Below are positions 44,995-54,410 of a stretch of DNA of 64,000 nt, one piece after another (within the stretch, counting starts at the first letter, position 1; the number at the start of each line of letters is the position of its first letter). Both the position numbers and the translations under genes were made by a program. The notes under the pieces were generated by a model, which was given only the letters and a program-made list of their open reading frames with translations, was not told the DNA's origin and did not search any database. The stretch lies in NCBI RefSeq assembly GCF_002752675.1, contig NZ_CP024608.1, positions 2,976,001 through 3,040,000 on the forward strand, read 5' to 3'. The DNA comes from Massilia violaceinigra (lineage in GTDB: Bacteria; Pseudomonadota; Gammaproteobacteria; Burkholderiales; Burkholderiaceae_D).

Positions 44995-46490
44995 CCCGGC
45001 GGCTGCCGCGCACCGCGCGCCTCGCCGCCAGCGCCGCGCTGCTGTGCGCCGGCGCGCCCGCGCTGGCCGGCTCGCACGTGTTCCTGGTCCAGAACTCCGG
45101 CTGGATGGAGCCGTTCTATACCGATCCCGTATCGCCCTTCAAGCCGCTGGTGGCCGAAATCGTCATGGCCGCCACCCGGCCGGGCGAGCCGATGGTGCTG
45201 GCCGCGTTCAACCAGGGCGTTCCCGGCGCACCGTCGCCCAGGGCGCTGCTCTCGCTCAAGGTCGACCCGGTGCCCACGCGGCGCCAGGTGGTCGGCGCGC
45301 TGGCCGCGCTGGAGGTGGCGCGCAAACCGGGCAGCACGGCGCTGGCCGACACCGACCTCAATGAAGCCGTCGGTTCGGCCATCGGCACGGCGCTGGGCGG
45401 CAAACCGGGCCTGGTGTGGCTGTTCACGAACAATCGCAACAGCCCGAACAACGACCAGGCGACGGCGCTGCGCAACCGCGACTTTTACCAGCTGATTCAC
45501 CGCGGCGGCGCGATCAGCAAGGCGCTCGCCTTTCCGCTGCAGATGCCGGTGCAGGGCGCGCAGTACCGCGCCAACGGGTTGATGGTGTACGTGTTCGCGG
45601 TGGGCGCGCAGGGCGCGCGCGAGCTCGATGCGCTGCTGGCCTCCGGCCGCCTGCAACAGGTCATCACGGAACCGGCCGCGCGCCTCAAGCCGCTCGACCG
45701 CGACACCGTGCGCCTGGTGCCGCGCAAGGTCAGCGACGGGCCCGGGGTGGCGTTTTCGATGGCGCCGAACGGCGTGCTGCATGCCGACGTGGATGCCGAA
45801 GCGCGCACGCCAAGCGCCAGGATCGAGTGGAACCTGGAGAACACCATGTACCCGTACACCATCGTCAGCGCCACCCTCGGTGCGCGCTCGGTGCTGGGCG
45901 GGGAAAACCATCCCATCGAACTGGCCGGCACCCAGGTCAGCAAGCTCGCGCCGGGAAAAAGCGCGCCGCTGGCCTCGAAAATGCAGCTGCCGGTGGGGCA
46001 GCTGCCGGGCAAGTGGTCGATGCAGGCCGTCACCTCGGCCGGTTCGGCCTACGTGGTGCCGGGACGGATCGAACTGCAACTGAGCGGCCAGCGCCTGGAA
46101 CTGTCGCACGCCTTTCGCCAGCGCATGGCCACGCTGTTCCCGGGCGACCCGCTGCCCGACATCTTCACGCCGCCGGCGCAGATCGACGGCTCGACCGCCG
46201 TGCTGCGGATCGAGGTGCGGGTGCATTACGGCGTTGGCCCGCTGGTGGCGCTGATCGGCGCCGCGCTGGCGCTGCTGGGCGCGGCGGCTGCCGCGGTGCT
46301 GGCCATGGCGCGTCCGCGCAAGGCGTTCGTGACGGTGGAGGATGAACTGCGTACCATGCACGCGCGCGCCGGCACGACCCAGCCGATCTACGACAAGGCG
46401 GGCAACAAGGTCGCGCAACTGAAAACCACGCTGTTCGGCCACCAGCTGATCGACCTGCGCGAAGGCGCGCAAGTCCAGCTGGGCCGCTGA
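44991..46490 (+). CDS. vWA-like exported membrane protein of the tubulin-like cluster
   Basis: A 499-aa protein starting with GTG (GTGA overlap with the upstream stop). It has a signal peptide (MTRRLPRTARLAASAALLCAGAPALA), then a von Willebrand A-like domain, GSHVFLVQNSGWMEPFY, in which the metal-site pattern DxSxS is changed to QNSGW. A second beta-rich domain follows, then one membrane helix at ~416-438 and a ~60-aa cytoplasmic tail (ending DLREGAQVQLGR). It therefore spans from periplasm to cytoplasm. The vWA call is by pattern only. Confidence 0.65.
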   Translation: MTRRLPRTARLAASAALLCAGAPALAGSHVFLVQNSGWMEPFYTDPVSPFKPLVAEIVMAATRPGEPMVLAAFNQGVPGAPSPRALLSLKVDPVPTRRQVVGALAALEVARKPGSTALADTDLNEAVGSAIGTALGGKPGLVWLFTNNRNSPNNDQATALRNRDFYQLIHRGGAISKALAFPLQMPVQGAQYRANGLMVYVFAVGAQGARELDALLASGRLQQVITEPAARLKPLDRDTVRLVPRKVSDGPGVAFSMAPNGVLHADVDAEARTPSARIEWNLENTMYPYTIVSATLGARSVLGGENHPIELAGTQVSKLAPGKSAPLASKMQLPVGQLPGKWSMQAVTSAGSAYVVPGRIELQLSGQRLELSHAFRQRMATLFPGDPLPDIFTPPAQIDGSTAVLRIEVRVHYGVGPLVALIGAALALLGAAAAAVLAMARPRKAFVTVEDELRTMHARAGTTQPIYDKAGNKVAQLKTTLFGHQLIDLREGAQVQLGR

Positions 46491-46518
46491 TCTATCCATT
46501 ATTATTAGGACCACTGTC

Positions 46519-46971
46519 ATGCAAAATCCCAAGGACCCCGCAAGCGCACCCGCCGATCCCGGCTTCAGGCTGCCCAATGCGGCCAGTGCGCCTCCCATCG
46601 GGCCGTTCAAGGGCGGCGCGAACGGCGGCACCTCGCCCCTGTCGATCGAAATCGCCCCGATGGATGGCGCGCCGGTGACCGATACCTCCACGCGCGACCT
46701 GGCCATCGGCGGCGCCGTGTTTCTGGTGCTGCTGATCGGGTTTTTCTTCGTGCGCAACGCCTACGTGCACCACCTGGTGGTCAAGCGCGTGGCGCCGTCG
46801 TCGGCGGGCAGCGCCGGCTGGCTGATGTTCGTCGGCCTGTCGCTGGTGAGTGCGGCGGGGGTGCTGGCGGTCATCAACCCCGGCAAATTCCTGACCATGG
46901 CCATTACCGCGACCCTGGTGGTGGTGGGCCTGATCGCCATCATCGCCGCCCTGTTCGTGGGCCGGCGCTGA
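46519..46971 (+). CDS. Small three-helix membrane protein of the tubulin-like cluster
   Basis: A 150-aa protein with a Pro/Ala-rich N-terminal region of ~58 residues, then three predicted membrane helices (LAIGGAVFLVLLIGFFFV; WLMFVGLSLVSAAGVLAVI; LTMAITATLVVVGLIAIIAAL) and a short basic end (VGRR). No known family recognised. It sits 28 bp after the vWA-like gene and 24 bp before the tubulin-like gene on the same strand, so it is probably a membrane partner of that protein. Confidence 0.75.
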   Translation: MQNPKDPASAPADPGFRLPNAASAPPIGPFKGGANGGTSPLSIEIAPMDGAPVTDTSTRDLAIGGAVFLVLLIGFFFVRNAYVHHLVVKRVAPSSAGSAGWLMFVGLSLVSAAGVLAVINPGKFLTMAITATLVVVGLIAIIAALFVGRR

Positions 46972-46995
46972 CCCAACAACTGAAAGAGATTTGAC

Positions 46996-49900
46996 ATGGC
47001 AGAATTTCCCAACACGGGCAGCGGCGGGGGTAAAGCTGAACTCAAGGCGGAACTGAAGGTTGACCTGCGGCCAACGCTGTTCATCGGCGCCGGCGGCACC
47101 GGCATGGAAGTGATGCTGCGGATTCGCCGCCGCATCCTGTCGGAGGTATGGAACCGCCACAATCCGACCCGGGTCGAATCGATCGCGCAGTTTCCGGTCG
47201 CGCGCTTTCTGCACTTCGATCTCGATAACAACGCCATCATCGACGAGGGCAAGTCGCAGCGCACCGACCCGTGGTATGAGCTGGTCAAGCTGGACGACGA
47301 CGAGCGCCTGGTCGAGCCGCTCGACCTTCCCCAGTATCACGAATCGGACGACAGCCTGGCGCGCTTTCCGCTGATCGAAAACTGGATGCCGCTGCGGCCC
47401 AAGAAACTGCGCTCGCTCGGGATCGATCCGTCCAAGGGCGCGGGCCAGATCCGCGCGCTGGCGCGCCTGTACCTGTTCGACAAATATCCCAAGCTGCGCG
47501 GGCGCATCAAGGGCGCACTGAATTTCTTGAGCAGCAATGCTGGCAACGAGCGCAAGGAAACCTACCAGCGCCTCGGCCTGCAGGTCGACACTTCCAAGTT
47601 CCGCATCGTCGTCATCGCTTCCTGCGCCGGCGGCACGGGCGCCGGCAGCGCCATCGACCTTGGCTGGATTTCCAAGGCCATCGCGCGCCAGGAAGTGTCC
47701 GACAACCAGGTCGACCTGGTGATGTTCATGCCGTCCGGTTTCGCCAAGGCCAACAAGGAGCGCACCGAGGCCAATGCCTACGCGACCCTGATGGAGCTGG
47801 AGACCACCATGCGCGACATGAACGCGCAGGTACGCTGGGCCGAGCCGGACAGCCTGGTGGGCAAGGGCGCGCCGTTCGACGATGTGTACTTCGTCGACAC
47901 CGCCAACCTGGCCAACAAGGCGACGGGCGACATCAAGGATCTCTACCAGATGGTGGCCGACACCCTGTTCGAGGACTTCGCCTCGGCCGATTTTGCCAAC
48001 CGCAAGCGCTCGATCGCGGTCAACCAGCAGCAGCACAAGCTGGGGCCCTTCAATCCGCGCGTGCCGGAACAGCGCTTCGGCGACATGCGCCTGTCGTACT
48101 CCAAGGTGTATTCTGCCTTCGGCCAGGCGGTGCTCGACACCCAGCAAAGCCTGCGCGACGATATCCGCGCCTACGAGCTGGCCGCGCTGATGGTCAAGGC
48201 TTTTTTCGGCCTGATTGGCGAGCACGCGGCCAGTGGCCGCGGGCTCGAACGGCTGGCGGCGCGCCGCGCGGGCGACCAGGAACGCGATATCTTCATGCGC
48301 GAGCAGATGGCGATGAGCGAGCATCCGTTCGACGAATTCCCCGACTTCAAAAAGGGCACGGTGGACCTGACGCCGTTCCAGGAATACGCGCTGACCGACC
48401 AGCTGCTGATGGACAAGGACCAGCGCTCGCTGCTGGAACGGGTCGAAAGCAAGGTGCAGCTGGAAATCGACCGCATCATGGGTTCGTACGACCTGGGTGT
48501 GTGGCGCGAAAAAGTGGTCGAACTCCTGCCGCACCTGGAGCGCGACGCTATCCGCGAAGCCGGCGCCACCGCCGAAACGAGCGAAGACCGCATCAAGCGC
48601 CACACGGCCGAACTGACCACGCGCCTGAAAGGGCGTGCGCGCACCCAGTTGTATGCGCTGCTGGACGACCGCAAGCAGGGCGGCCTGGAATTCGTGCTCT
48701 CGCTGCTGGAACAGATCAAGGCGCGCCTGCTGCAGCGCGACCTGGGCAACGCCGAACGCAACGGCAAGCGCTATCGCGACATCCGCGATGCGCTGCGCAC
48801 GCGCCAGGTCGAGGAGTCGCTCAATAACCTGTCGCAGGCGGCCAGCCGCCTGTTCGGCAAGGACGTCCAGGCGCGCGAAGTGATGGCTCACCTCAAGCGC
48901 GACATCGCCGACTATCTGCGCTTTCACCTGCTGGCGGTAGCTGCCGGCCAGTCGATCGAGGTGATGCGCGCCATGTCGGCCTGGCTGGGCGACCCGCAAA
49001 GCACCGACGAACAGGGGCAGCCGGTATGGAGTGGCATCGCCGGCGAATTCCAGGAAGGTCGCCGCTGCGTGCAGGCCATGCTGGGCGCGGTCGACCAGCG
49101 CATCGACCAGCTGCGCGCCGACGCGCGCCACGAACACGCCACCTGCATCAAGCTGGCCAGCGACATCCTGCCCGATCCGGTTGCCTTGAGCCGCGATATC
49201 CACACCTGGAGCGAGGAAGTGCTGCTCGAATTCGGCGGCTCGGCGCGCCTGTTCCCGCAACTGGGCGATGAAAAACTGCGCGCCAGCCTGCTGCTCAAGC
49301 TGTTCCGCCGGGCCCAGACCCAGCTCACCGTGCAGGAACCGGGCGATGCCGAGCCAAGCGATCCGCTGCTCGAACGCCTTGGCGCCATGTCGCCGCAGGA
49401 GCGCCAGCGCATCTTCAACGAGTGGCTCAAAAGTGCCATGCCGTGGATGAATGCGCGCTTTTCCGCCGAGTTCACGCCCAAGGCCGACCAGTTCAAGTGC
49501 TTCATCGGCGTGGGCGACGCCAATGCCTGGCGCAAGATGGAGACCGAAATCCGCGCCGCCGTGCCGGCCGGCTCCTTCCACGGCGATCTGGTTTCGGTGG
49601 TCAACACGGGGATCACGGGCAAGGCCGTGTGCTACATCGAGCTGTCGGGCTTTCCGATGACGGTACTGCGCGGCCTGCCGACCTGGCGCACCTCGTACCA
49701 GATCGAAAATCCCAAGATTCCGACCCACCTGCATTTCGACGCGACGCGCTTCCGTCATCCGATTTCGCCATCGATGGATGAATTGAACCGCCTGGCCGAC
49801 GACTACGAATGGTTCTTGCAGGCCAACGCGCTCGGTGTCATCCGCCGCAAGGGCGACCTGGCCGACCGCGAAGCGTCGTTCCAGCCGCGCGGGCAGTACC

Positions 49901-50646
49901 TGTTCGAGGTCGAGCCGGGATCGGGCGAGTGGCTCCAGATCGGCAACGAGTTTGCGATCCGCTCCAACGGCTTGCCGCCGTACTACCGCGAACAGGTGAT
50001 CGCCGCCGTGCAGAAGCGCCTGGCCGGCGTGGGGCCGGCCCAGCTCACCATGCTGGCCACCCTGATGCGCCACTTCCAGCTGCGCGTGTATGAGCCGAAG
50101 CTCGACGTCGACGAAACCGGCGCCCAGCTGCCATCGCCGTCGCTGCCGAACATCACCGCACGCCGTCTGTACGAGCAATGGTTCAAGCGCGCCAGCGCCA
50201 TGAATCCGGCTCTGTCCTTGCGCGACATCGATGCCGCCAGCGCATCGCTGCTCCAGTGGAGCGAGCCGGTGCCCAATTCGGCCAGCGACGCCTACACCTG
50301 GGAGGTCGAAAAATCGGTCGATAAGCGCGCCATCCGCGCCGCTTACCTGGCCAGCGAGTCCGAGGCGGCGCAGGCGCTGGCCGGGCGCGCGCTTGCGCCG
50401 CCGCTGCACGCGGGCGGCGGACGCTATAAACTGTTCATCGACGGCGCGCAGCAGGGACCATACTCGATCGACGAAATCGGGCTGCGCATCGCCCGCGCCG
50501 AAGTGGGGCCCGAGACCCGTGCGTGGAACATGCAATGGAATCCCAAGGCGGACAAGTGGAGGCTGGCGGGCGAACTGCCGGAGCTGGCCGCCTTGTTCGA
50601 CGATGCCATTCCCGACCCCGACAACGACATACCCGATCCAGACTGA
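46996..50646 (+). CDS. Large tubulin/FtsZ-like protein with C-terminal GYF-like domain
   Basis: A 1216-aa protein. Residues ~28-230 carry tubulin/FtsZ-type nucleotide-binding motifs: IGAGGTGMEVM (GAGGTG at 31-36, like the FtsZ N-terminal loop) and the signature CAGGTGAGSAID with GGTGAGS at 212-218. It matches the Pfam Tubulin_2 type rather than true FtsZ. The long middle is mostly alpha-helical with coiled-coil-like charge patterns. Residues ~1140-1202 form a GYF_2-like domain (YKLFIDGAQQGPYSIDEIGL…WRLAGELPELAALF), and the tail repeats IPDPDND. No membrane segment. It may form GTP-dependent filaments at the membrane; this is inference. Confidence 0.85.
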   Translation: MAEFPNTGSGGGKAELKAELKVDLRPTLFIGAGGTGMEVMLRIRRRILSEVWNRHNPTRVESIAQFPVARFLHFDLDNNAIIDEGKSQRTDPWYELVKLDDDERLVEPLDLPQYHESDDSLARFPLIENWMPLRPKKLRSLGIDPSKGAGQIRALARLYLFDKYPKLRGRIKGALNFLSSNAGNERKETYQRLGLQVDTSKFRIVVIASCAGGTGAGSAIDLGWISKAIARQEVSDNQVDLVMFMPSGFAKANKERTEANAYATLMELETTMRDMNAQVRWAEPDSLVGKGAPFDDVYFVDTANLANKATGDIKDLYQMVADTLFEDFASADFANRKRSIAVNQQQHKLGPFNPRVPEQRFGDMRLSYSKVYSAFGQAVLDTQQSLRDDIRAYELAALMVKAFFGLIGEHAASGRGLERLAARRAGDQERDIFMREQMAMSEHPFDEFPDFKKGTVDLTPFQEYALTDQLLMDKDQRSLLERVESKVQLEIDRIMGSYDLGVWREKVVELLPHLERDAIREAGATAETSEDRIKRHTAELTTRLKGRARTQLYALLDDRKQGGLEFVLSLLEQIKARLLQRDLGNAERNGKRYRDIRDALRTRQVEESLNNLSQAASRLFGKDVQAREVMAHLKRDIADYLRFHLLAVAAGQSIEVMRAMSAWLGDPQSTDEQGQPVWSGIAGEFQEGRRCVQAMLGAVDQRIDQLRADARHEHATCIKLASDILPDPVALSRDIHTWSEEVLLEFGGSARLFPQLGDEKLRASLLLKLFRRAQTQLTVQEPGDAEPSDPLLERLGAMSPQERQRIFNEWLKSAMPWMNARFSAEFTPKADQFKCFIGVGDANAWRKMETEIRAAVPAGSFHGDLVSVVNTGITGKAVCYIELSGFPMTVLRGLPTWRTSYQIENPKIPTHLHFDATRFRHPISPSMDELNRLADDYEWFLQANALGVIRRKGDLADREASFQPRGQYLFEVEPGSGEWLQIGNEFAIRSNGLPPYYREQVIAAVQKRLAGVGPAQLTMLATLMRHFQLRVYEPKLDVDETGAQLPSPSLPNITARRLYEQWFKRASAMNPALSLRDIDAASASLLQWSEPVPNSASDAYTWEVEKSVDKRAIRAAYLASESEAAQALAGRALAPPLHAGGGRYKLFIDGAQQGPYSIDEIGLRIARAEVGPETRAWNMQWNPKADKWRLAGELPELAALFDDAIPDPDNDIPDPD

Positions 50647-50650
50647 CGCC

Positions 50651-51523
50651 ATGAACCTGCAAGACCAAGTGATCTACCGCTGCATCGATGCCGCCTGCGC
50701 GCGGCCGATGCCGCGCCGGGTCGATTTTTGTCCGTACTGCGGCGCCCCCCAGCACGACGGGGCGCGCCGGCCCGCGCCCGCCGGCGCGGGCGTGCCTGCT
50801 CCGGCTTCCGCGGCGCCGGTGGCGGCAGCGCCCGCGCCGCCGCTCGACGCTCCGTCGTTCGTGCAGGAGGTGCCCGTGGCGCCTCCTGCACCCCCCAGGC
50901 CGGCCCCCGCCGCGCCAGCGCGCAAGAGCGCGCCGCGGCCCGCGCCGGCCCCCGGTACCGGACTGCGCAAGCCGATCCGCCTGCGTTACTGGCTGATGGC
51001 GCTGGCGCTGCTGGCCGTGATCTGGTTCACGGCCAAACCGGAACCCAAACGGATCGAGGCGCGCATCAGCGAGGCCACCGAGCTGGCTGAAAAATGCAAG
51101 ATCAAGGAAGCGCAGGACGAAGTGGTCGCGCTCAGGGCCGACAAGGTCAGCGCCGCACAGCTGCGCCGCTTGCAGTCGTCGATCAACGCGGCGGCCGACG
51201 CCTGCGAACGCAAGCACCCGCGCGCGGTCAAGCCCAAGGCCGCCCCAAGGACCGAGCCGGCGGCGGCGTCGCCCAGGCCCGCGCCGCGGCCCGTGGAGCG
51301 CCCGCTCGACCCGTCGGCGCGCAACCTGATCGCCGAAGCCGAGCGCCAGATCGCGCAGGGCGATTACCGGGCCGCCGCCGCCAAGCTGGAAACCTGCATC
51401 GCCATGGTGGAGGGCGGCAGCCGCGAGTGCGCCGCGTTCAAGAAATACGCCAACCGCCTGCTCAGGGAAATGGAGAATTGCGTGGCTGCGGGACGCTACT
51501 GGGCCAACGGGCGCTGCACGTAA
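50651..51523 (+). CDS. Zinc-ribbon membrane protein, last gene of the tubulin-like cluster
   Basis: A 290-aa protein. The N-terminal zinc ribbon has Cys11, Cys16, Cys27 and Cys30 (YRCIDAACARPM…FCPYCGAPQ). A Pro/Ala-rich linker follows, then one membrane helix at about 112-128 (YWLMALALLAVIWFTA) and a periplasmic part with TPR-like helices (ARNLIAEAERQIAQGDYRAAAAKLETCIAM) ending in a Cys-containing tail. The ATG lies 5 bp after the tubulin-like stop codon, so the two are cotranscribed. Its topology would put the zinc ribbon in the cytoplasm, near the filament-like protein. Confidence 0.75.
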   Translation: MNLQDQVIYRCIDAACARPMPRRVDFCPYCGAPQHDGARRPAPAGAGVPAPASAAPVAAAPAPPLDAPSFVQEVPVAPPAPPRPAPAAPARKSAPRPAPAPGTGLRKPIRLRYWLMALALLAVIWFTAKPEPKRIEARISEATELAEKCKIKEAQDEVVALRADKVSAAQLRRLQSSINAAADACERKHPRAVKPKAAPRTEPAAASPRPAPRPVERPLDPSARNLIAEAERQIAQGDYRAAAAKLETCIAMVEGGSRECAAFKKYANRLLREMENCVAAGRYWANGRCT

Positions 51524-51653
51524 ATACAATTTTGTCGTGAAGTCCAGCGCAACTCATCCGACATGTATCTTTTTTGTAAAGATTGTCAAAGTGCTTGCGA
51601 GAATGTTGCTACTTGGTCTAGGATCGATACTTTCCCGATCATTGGAGACGTCG

Positions 51654-52022
51654 ATGGCTCTCAGCAGAATTCTCCCGTCGCTGGCGCTGGCCTGCGGCGC
51701 AGCCTCGGCGCAAGCTGCCAGTTTCGACTGCGTGTCGCCCGAGTTTCCCGATAAATCAGTGTCGAGCCAGGCCGCGCGCCGGGTGGACGACCAGGTGCGC
51801 GCGTGGGAAAAGTGCTATGCCGAGTTCCGCGCCGGGCACTGGAGCATCGATGCCGCGCGCCAGAACGATGAAGTGGCGGCCGGCCTGGAACGCTGGATGA
51901 CGCTCACGCGCACCCAGAGCCGCACGCGCAGCGCCGACGCGCCGGTGCGCGTCAAGCGCGACAGCCAGGCCGCGCGCTTCGTCGAACAGGCCCCGGTCCA
52001 ATACGCGGTCGAACTGCGCTGA
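51654..52022 (+). CDS. Small exported protein
   Basis: A 122-aa protein with a signal peptide (MALSRILPSLALACGAASAQA) and a short mature domain with two Cys residues (FDCVSP and WEKCYAEF), probably disulfide-linked in the periplasm. No family is recognised. The ATG at 51654 follows TTGGAG; the open frame upstream (from 51537) adds a second hydrophobic stretch and is unlikely. It is separated from the tubulin-like cluster by 130 bp and may be an independent gene. Confidence 0.65.
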   Translation: MALSRILPSLALACGAASAQAASFDCVSPEFPDKSVSSQAARRVDDQVRAWEKCYAEFRAGHWSIDAARQNDEVAAGLERWMTLTRTQSRTRSADAPVRVKRDSQAARFVEQAPVQYAVELR

Positions 52023-52034
52023 GCGCGGGCCGCT

Positions 52035-54290
52035 TCAGGCCACCGGCTGCATCCGGATCGCAATCCCGGACAGCACCGCGTTGCCCGACAGGGGATCGCG
52101 CAGATTTTCGTCCAGCAGGGCGTTCAGGTTCACGCCCGGGCGCTCGGCCGCCACCCGCATCTGCGTGCCTTCCAGGTTGTGGCCCCAGCCATGCGGCAGG
52201 CTGACCACGCCGGGCATCATCTGCGCCGAGATCTCGACCTGCACCTCGATCGTGCGCTCGCCATTGCGGATCTGCGCCATGGCGCCGTCGACCAGGCCAA
52301 GCCGCGCCGCATCGATCGGATGGACCAGCGCCGTGCAGCGGTAGGCGCCCTTGGCCAGCACCGGCAGGTTGTGCATCCAGCTGTTGTTCGAGCGTAGCTG
52401 GCGCCGGCCCACGATGACCAGGTCGGGCGCGGGCGAGCGCAGGTCGGCCGCGGCGCGCGCCAGGTCGTCCAGCAGCACCTGCGGCGCCAGTTCGATCTTG
52501 CCCGAGGGTGTGCGCAGCGCTTGCGGAATGCGGCTGCCCATCGGCCCGAGATCGATGCCCGAAGGCGCCGCTTTCAGGCGCGCCAGGGTCAGCCCGTCCG
52601 GGTTTTTGCCGAACTGGTCGCCGTAAGGGCCGCTGCGCAGCGCCAGGTCGAGCCTGCGTTCCGCGCCGCGCTGGCCTCCCAGCGCCGCCATCAGCGCCGG
52701 GGCGGCCTCTCCGGCGGCGCGCTCCAGCTCTTCCCGCAGCATGTCGTCGTCGAGCGCGTCGATGTCGGCCTGCGCGCCCAGTCCCTTGGCGATGGCGGCG
52801 ATGCGCATCAGGGTTTGCCACTCGTGCGGCTGGTCGCCGGCGCGCGCCAGCACGGGCGCGCTGAAACGGGCGTGGTTGCGGTGCGAGAACTGGGTGAAGG
52901 TGACGTCGTAGTGCGCGTCTTCCAGCGGCGAGAGGCCCGGCAAAATCACGTCGGCGTGGCGCGAGGTTTCGTTGAGGTAGATATCGAGGCTGACCATGAA
53001 GTCGAGCTGGTCGAGGGCTCTCGACAGGCGCGCCCCGTTCGGCGCCGACAGCACCGGATTGGCGGCGATGGCGATCAGGGCCCGGATTTGCCCTGAGCCG
53101 GGGGTGTCGATTTCCTCGGCCAGGCAGGTCACCGGCAGCTCGCCCGACACTTCGGCCGCGCCCGAGACGCGCGAACGATAACGTCCAGTGATCACGCCGC
53201 GCCCGGCGCCCGGTGCACCGCGCGTATTGGCGGCAAAGGCGGCCGCTTTCGGGAACATGGCGCCGCCTTCTTCATCGAGGTGCCCGGTCAGCACGTTGAT
53301 GACGTCGATCAGCCATGAACACAGGGTTCCGAACTGCTGGGTGCAGGTACCGATGCGGCCATAGATGGCCGCGCGCGGCGTATTGGCCAGGCTGCGCGCG
53401 AGCTGGCGCATGGTGGCCGCATCGATGCCGCAGCGCGCCGCCACCAGTTCGGGCGCGTAGTCCCGCACCGCGGCTTGAACCTGTTCCAGGCCCACCGTGT
53501 GTTCGGCCAGGCGCCCCAGGCGCACCAGGTTTTCGTCGAACAGCGCATGCGCGATCCCGAGCAGGAAGAAGACGTCGGCCCCGGGGCGGATGAAGTGATG
53601 GGCGTCGGCCACGTCGGCCGTTTCGGTGCGGCGCGGATCGATCACGACCAGCTGGCCGCCGCGCGCGCGCAGCGCCTTGGCCTTGCCGCGAAAGTCCGGC
53701 ACGGTCCACATGCTGCCGTTCGAGACCATCGGATTGGCGCCCAATATCAGCAGAAAGTCGCAGCGCTCGATGTCGGGCACGGGTACCGACATCCAGTTGC
53801 CGAACATTAGCCCGACGGAGAGCATCTTGGGAATCTGGTCGACGCTCGACGCCGAGTACATATTGCGCGTGCCGAGCGCCTTGGCCAGGCGCGGGAAGTA
53901 CAGCATCAGGCTCATTTTGTGGGCGACCGGGTTGCCCAGCACCGTGGCCACGGCATTGGCGCCGCCGGCGGCGATGACGGGCGGCAGGCGCTTGTCGATC
54001 TCGGCGTAGGCTTCGTCCCAGGTGGCTGGCTCGAACACGCCATTGCGCTTGATGAGCGGGGTGCGCAGGCGGTCCGGGTCGTCGTGCAGGTCTTTCAGGC
54101 CGATCGCCTTGGGACACAGGAAACCGTGCGAGAACACGTCGTTGGCGTCGCCGCGGATGCGCACCACCTTGTTCTCTTCGAGGTCGAGTTCAAGCCCGCA
54201 GCAGGCTTCGCAAAACGGGCAAATGCGGTGCGCGCTGGCGGTAGGTACGGCGGTAGGTACGGCGGCGGGCGGGGTCGTGGACAAGGTCAT
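52035..54290 (-). CDS. Molybdopterin oxidoreductase (formate dehydrogenase-like)
   Basis: A 751-aa protein of the prokaryotic molybdopterin oxidoreductase family. The N-terminal 4Fe-4S motif is intact (Cys24, Cys27, Cys31, Cys59 in ICPFCEACCGLEL and SHGFLCPKA). Later come pterin-binding segments (ILGANPMVSNGSMW, SLDIYLNETSRHADVILPG) and the C-terminal molydopterin dinucleotide-binding domain (LPHGWGHNLEGTQM). No Tat signal, so it is probably cytosolic. The first 20 residues contain a repeated VPTA motif from a short tandem DNA repeat. No electron-transfer partner is adjacent. Substrate unknown. Confidence 0.9.
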   Translation of the reverse strand: MTLSTTPPAAVPTAVPTASAHRICPFCEACCGLELDLEENKVVRIRGDANDVFSHGFLCPKAIGLKDLHDDPDRLRTPLIKRNGVFEPATWDEAYAEIDKRLPPVIAAGGANAVATVLGNPVAHKMSLMLYFPRLAKALGTRNMYSASSVDQIPKMLSVGLMFGNWMSVPVPDIERCDFLLILGANPMVSNGSMWTVPDFRGKAKALRARGGQLVVIDPRRTETADVADAHHFIRPGADVFFLLGIAHALFDENLVRLGRLAEHTVGLEQVQAAVRDYAPELVAARCGIDAATMRQLARSLANTPRAAIYGRIGTCTQQFGTLCSWLIDVINVLTGHLDEEGGAMFPKAAAFAANTRGAPGAGRGVITGRYRSRVSGAAEVSGELPVTCLAEEIDTPGSGQIRALIAIAANPVLSAPNGARLSRALDQLDFMVSLDIYLNETSRHADVILPGLSPLEDAHYDVTFTQFSHRNHARFSAPVLARAGDQPHEWQTLMRIAAIAKGLGAQADIDALDDDMLREELERAAGEAAPALMAALGGQRGAERRLDLALRSGPYGDQFGKNPDGLTLARLKAAPSGIDLGPMGSRIPQALRTPSGKIELAPQVLLDDLARAAADLRSPAPDLVIVGRRQLRSNNSWMHNLPVLAKGAYRCTALVHPIDAARLGLVDGAMAQIRNGERTIEVQVEISAQMMPGVVSLPHGWGHNLEGTQMRVAAERPGVNLNALLDENLRDPLSGNAVLSGIAIRMQPVA

Positions 54291-54410
54291 GGCGAGCGCT
54301 TTCCAAAAAATCGAACGGTCGTGCGATTGTGTGCACTTAGTGCCGAACTGTCAACCGGAATGTCGGGCACGGGTGTATGCTATTGAGCAACAACAACCGT
54401 AGGAGAAATC

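Noticed and set aside
46492..50652. 1386-codon minus-strand frame opposite the tubulin-like gene
   Set aside because: Shadow of a high-GC gene; low-complexity His/Arg/Gln composition and no domain.
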